A DNA stretch of 7,498 nt from Brucellaceae bacterium (GTDB lineage Bacteria; Pseudomonadota; Alphaproteobacteria; Rhizobiales; Rhizobiaceae): positions 1 through 7,498 of the forward strand of contig JAIRVW010000291.1 in NCBI GenBank assembly GCA_031253705.1, given 5' to 3'. Positions 6,632 through 7,498 of the stretch are shown one piece after another (position 1 is the stretch's first letter; each line of letters opens with the position of its first letter). The notes under the pieces were generated by a model. That model made no database searches and was not told where the DNA came from. It was given only the letters and a program-made list of their open reading frames with translations. The translations under genes and the position numbers were made by a program.

Positions 6632-6646
6632 GACAGCGAAGCTGTC
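6632..6646. repeat. Small hairpin upstream of tsf
   Basis: GACAGC (6632-6637) and GCTGTC (6641-6646) are complementary around a 3-nt loop, with TTTT on the plus-strand side. On the minus strand it would be a tight leader hairpin about 65 nt before tsf. The plus-strand terminator look is probably incidental, since no plus-strand gene is supported. Confidence 0.4.
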
Positions 6647-6727
6647 TTTTAACCAATGACCGATTAATCATTACAGCCCGCATTGCACTCTTTGCAAAAC
6701 GTCAACTGTATACATACGGGATAGCAG

Positions 6728-6742
6728 GAGCCGAAAAGGCTC
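6728..6742. repeat. Short hairpin in the tsf leader
   Basis: GAGCC (6728-6732) and GGCTC (6738-6742) pair around GAAAA. This short stem could occur by chance; it is listed because it belongs to a series of inverted repeats in this gap. Confidence 0.3.
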
Positions 6743-6763
6743 AAATTAATGACACAGATTACA

Positions 6764-6777
6764 CCGTTCACGAACGG
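6764..6777. repeat. CCGTTC-AC-GAACGG dyad in the rpsB-tsf gap
   Basis: Two perfect 6-nt arms are separated by 2 nt, with partly symmetric AT flanks (ATT and AAT on the minus strand). The tight spacing resembles a protein-binding dyad more than an RNA hairpin. No regulator can be named. Confidence 0.35.
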
Positions 6778-6875
6778 AATCAGAAACGGCTCACCCGCTT
6801 CAGTCTTTACCGGTTTAAAACTGCAGAATTTTGAAGCCCTGCAAACACGGCAGATTGTGTCTTTTAAGCAGTGTA

Positions 6876-6905
6876 TCTGCCGGATCTGAAATCAGATCCG
6901 GCAGA
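6876..6905 (-). terminator. Long hairpin after rpsB, possible terminator or attenuator
   Basis: Arms TCTGCCGGATCTGA (6876-6889) and TCAGATCCGGCAGA (6892-6905) are 14 nt long and perfectly complementary, separated by two bases. The element begins 12 nt after the rpsB stop. On the minus strand it is followed by TACACTGCTTAAAAG, which lacks a U tract, so complete termination is doubtful. A partial terminator or a 3'-stabilising stem that lets some transcripts continue into tsf is equally possible. Confidence 0.6.
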
Positions 6906-6917
6906 CAGGAAAACATA

Positions 6918-7498
6918 TTAAGCGTTTTCAGCAGCTTCAAGAGCTGGTTCAGCAGGAGCTTCTGCCTGCGCACCGATGTCGATGCCCAGAGCGCCCTGCT
7001 GACGCATGATGCCGTCCAGAGCAGCTTTAGCAATCAGATCGCAATAGAGCGAGATTGCGCGGGCTGCGTCGTCGTTACCTGGGATCGGGAAATCGATCTG
7101 GTCTGGATTACAGTTGCTGTCGATAACAGCAACAACAGGGATACCAAGACGCTTGGCTTCCTGAATTGCAATCGATTCCTTGTTGGTGTCGACGATGAAC
7201 ATCAGGTCAGGAACGCCGCCCATATCCTTGATACCACCGAGAGCGCGGTCCAGCTTTTCACGTTCGCGTTCCAGTGTCAGGCGTTCCTTTTTGGAATAAC
7301 CCTGAGCTTCGCTCGACAGCAGTTCGTCAAGCTTACGCAGACGCTGGATCGAGTTGGAAATGGTTTTCCAGTTGGTCATCATACCGCCGAGCCAGCGGGA
7401 GTTGACGTAGTACTGAGCCGAACGGCCAGCTGCGTCAGCAATGATTTCCGAAGCCTGACGCTTGGTGCCAACGAACAGAACGCGGCCGCCACGAGCAA
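6918..7498 (-). CDS. rpsB: 30S ribosomal protein S2, C-terminal part (5' end outside window)
   Basis: S2 is a late-assembling protein of the small ribosomal subunit and helps to dock S1. The window holds the last 192 codons; about 60 N-terminal residues are missing because the gene continues past 7498, so this is truncation by the window, not damage. The visible frame starts at 7496 with [19 protein letters not shown]. It continues with [14 protein letters not shown], the coiled-coil region rich in Glu, Arg and Lys ([14 protein letters not shown] and after), [20 protein letters not shown], and [15 protein letters not shown], all standard S2 blocks. The tail is Ala/Glu-rich, as common in alphaproteobacterial S2. 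The internal ATG at 7380-7382 is not the start, since strongly conserved S2 sequence lies upstream of it in frame. It is followed by a long hairpin and then tsf. Confidence 0.97.
   Translation of the reverse strand, partial: ARGGRVLFVGTKRQASEIIADAAGRSAQYYVNSRWLGGMMTNWKTISNSIQRLRKLDELLSSEAQGYSKKERLTLEREREKLDRALGGIKDMGGVPDLMFIVDTNKESIAIQEAKRLGIPVVAVIDSNCNPDQIDFPIPGNDDAARAISLYCDLIAKAALDGIMRQQGALGIDIGAQAEAPAEPALEAAENA

Larger units (their letters stand above)
6566..6917 (-). other. Gap between rpsB and tsf
   Basis: No gene is supported in these 352 bp. They contain the long hairpin after rpsB (6876-6905), three smaller inverted repeats (6764-6777, 6728-6742, 6632-6646) and the tsf Shine-Dalgarno. 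A good -35-like TTGACG occurs on the minus strand at 6700-6705, but no convincing -10 lies at the right distance, so a tsf promoter is possible rather than shown. Confidence 0.5.

Noticed and set aside
6647..6650. Plus-strand terminator formed by the 6632-6646 hairpin and TTTT
   Set aside because: No plus-strand gene or transcript is supported upstream, and four T residues is weak; it is more likely just a leader hairpin of tsf.
5993..6652. Open frame of 219 codons on the plus strand over tsf
   Set aside because: It is antisense to tsf and extends past the tsf start only by chance; the translation has no recognisable domain.
1..7498. Mobile element, phage, CRISPR, defence or other novel gene system
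   Set aside because: Every coding interval is explained by a universally conserved housekeeping gene in a conserved order, the gaps are under 360 bp, and no direct-repeat array, transposase, integrase or foreign-looking gene is visible.

Overview
This window is a conserved housekeeping segment of an alphaproteobacterial chromosome, most likely from Hyphomicrobiales/Rhizobiales and close to the Brucella/Ochrobactrum group. The evidence is gene order, protein character and a base composition that looks near 50% GC by eye; genus is not resolved. Every gene lies on the minus strand, so the window reads biologically from right to left: rpsB (cut by the right edge), tsf, pyrH, frr, uppS, cdsA, rseP, bamA (cut by the left edge). 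This is the widespread rpsB-tsf-pyrH-frr-(dxr)-uppS-cdsA-rseP-bamA cluster, here without dxr between frr and cdsA.

Right half (about 3700-7498): the translation and nucleotide block. rpsB encodes ribosomal protein S2, tsf encodes EF-Ts, pyrH encodes UMP kinase and frr encodes the ribosome recycling factor. These genes are not tightly packed. Gaps of 352, 353, 301 and 280 bp follow rpsB, tsf, pyrH and frr, and each holds at least one long inverted repeat. The tsf repeat is a convincing intrinsic terminator, the frr one is plausible, and the rpsB and pyrH ones lack a good U tract.

Left half (1-3423): the envelope block. uppS (undecaprenyl diphosphate synthase), cdsA (CDP-diacylglycerol synthase) and rseP (site-2 intramembrane protease) are separated by only 67 and 54 bp and look like one transcription unit. 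After a 263-bp gap with a candidate promoter and a hairpin comes bamA, the core of the outer-membrane beta-barrel assembly machine. Together these genes supply the lipid carrier for peptidoglycan and surface polysaccharide, the phospholipid precursor, envelope-stress proteolysis and outer-membrane protein insertion.

I found no mobile element, CRISPR array, tRNA, rRNA or unknown protein. The most notable observation is an in-frame TGA at codon 24 of bamA, inside the signal peptide. The frame is otherwise continuous from a good ATG into a normal POTRA1 domain. It is a sequencing error, a real lesion in a normally essential gene, or a case of readthrough or reinitiation, and it deserves checking first. 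Secondary observations are the related stem sequences after rpsB and tsf, and several leader hairpins.
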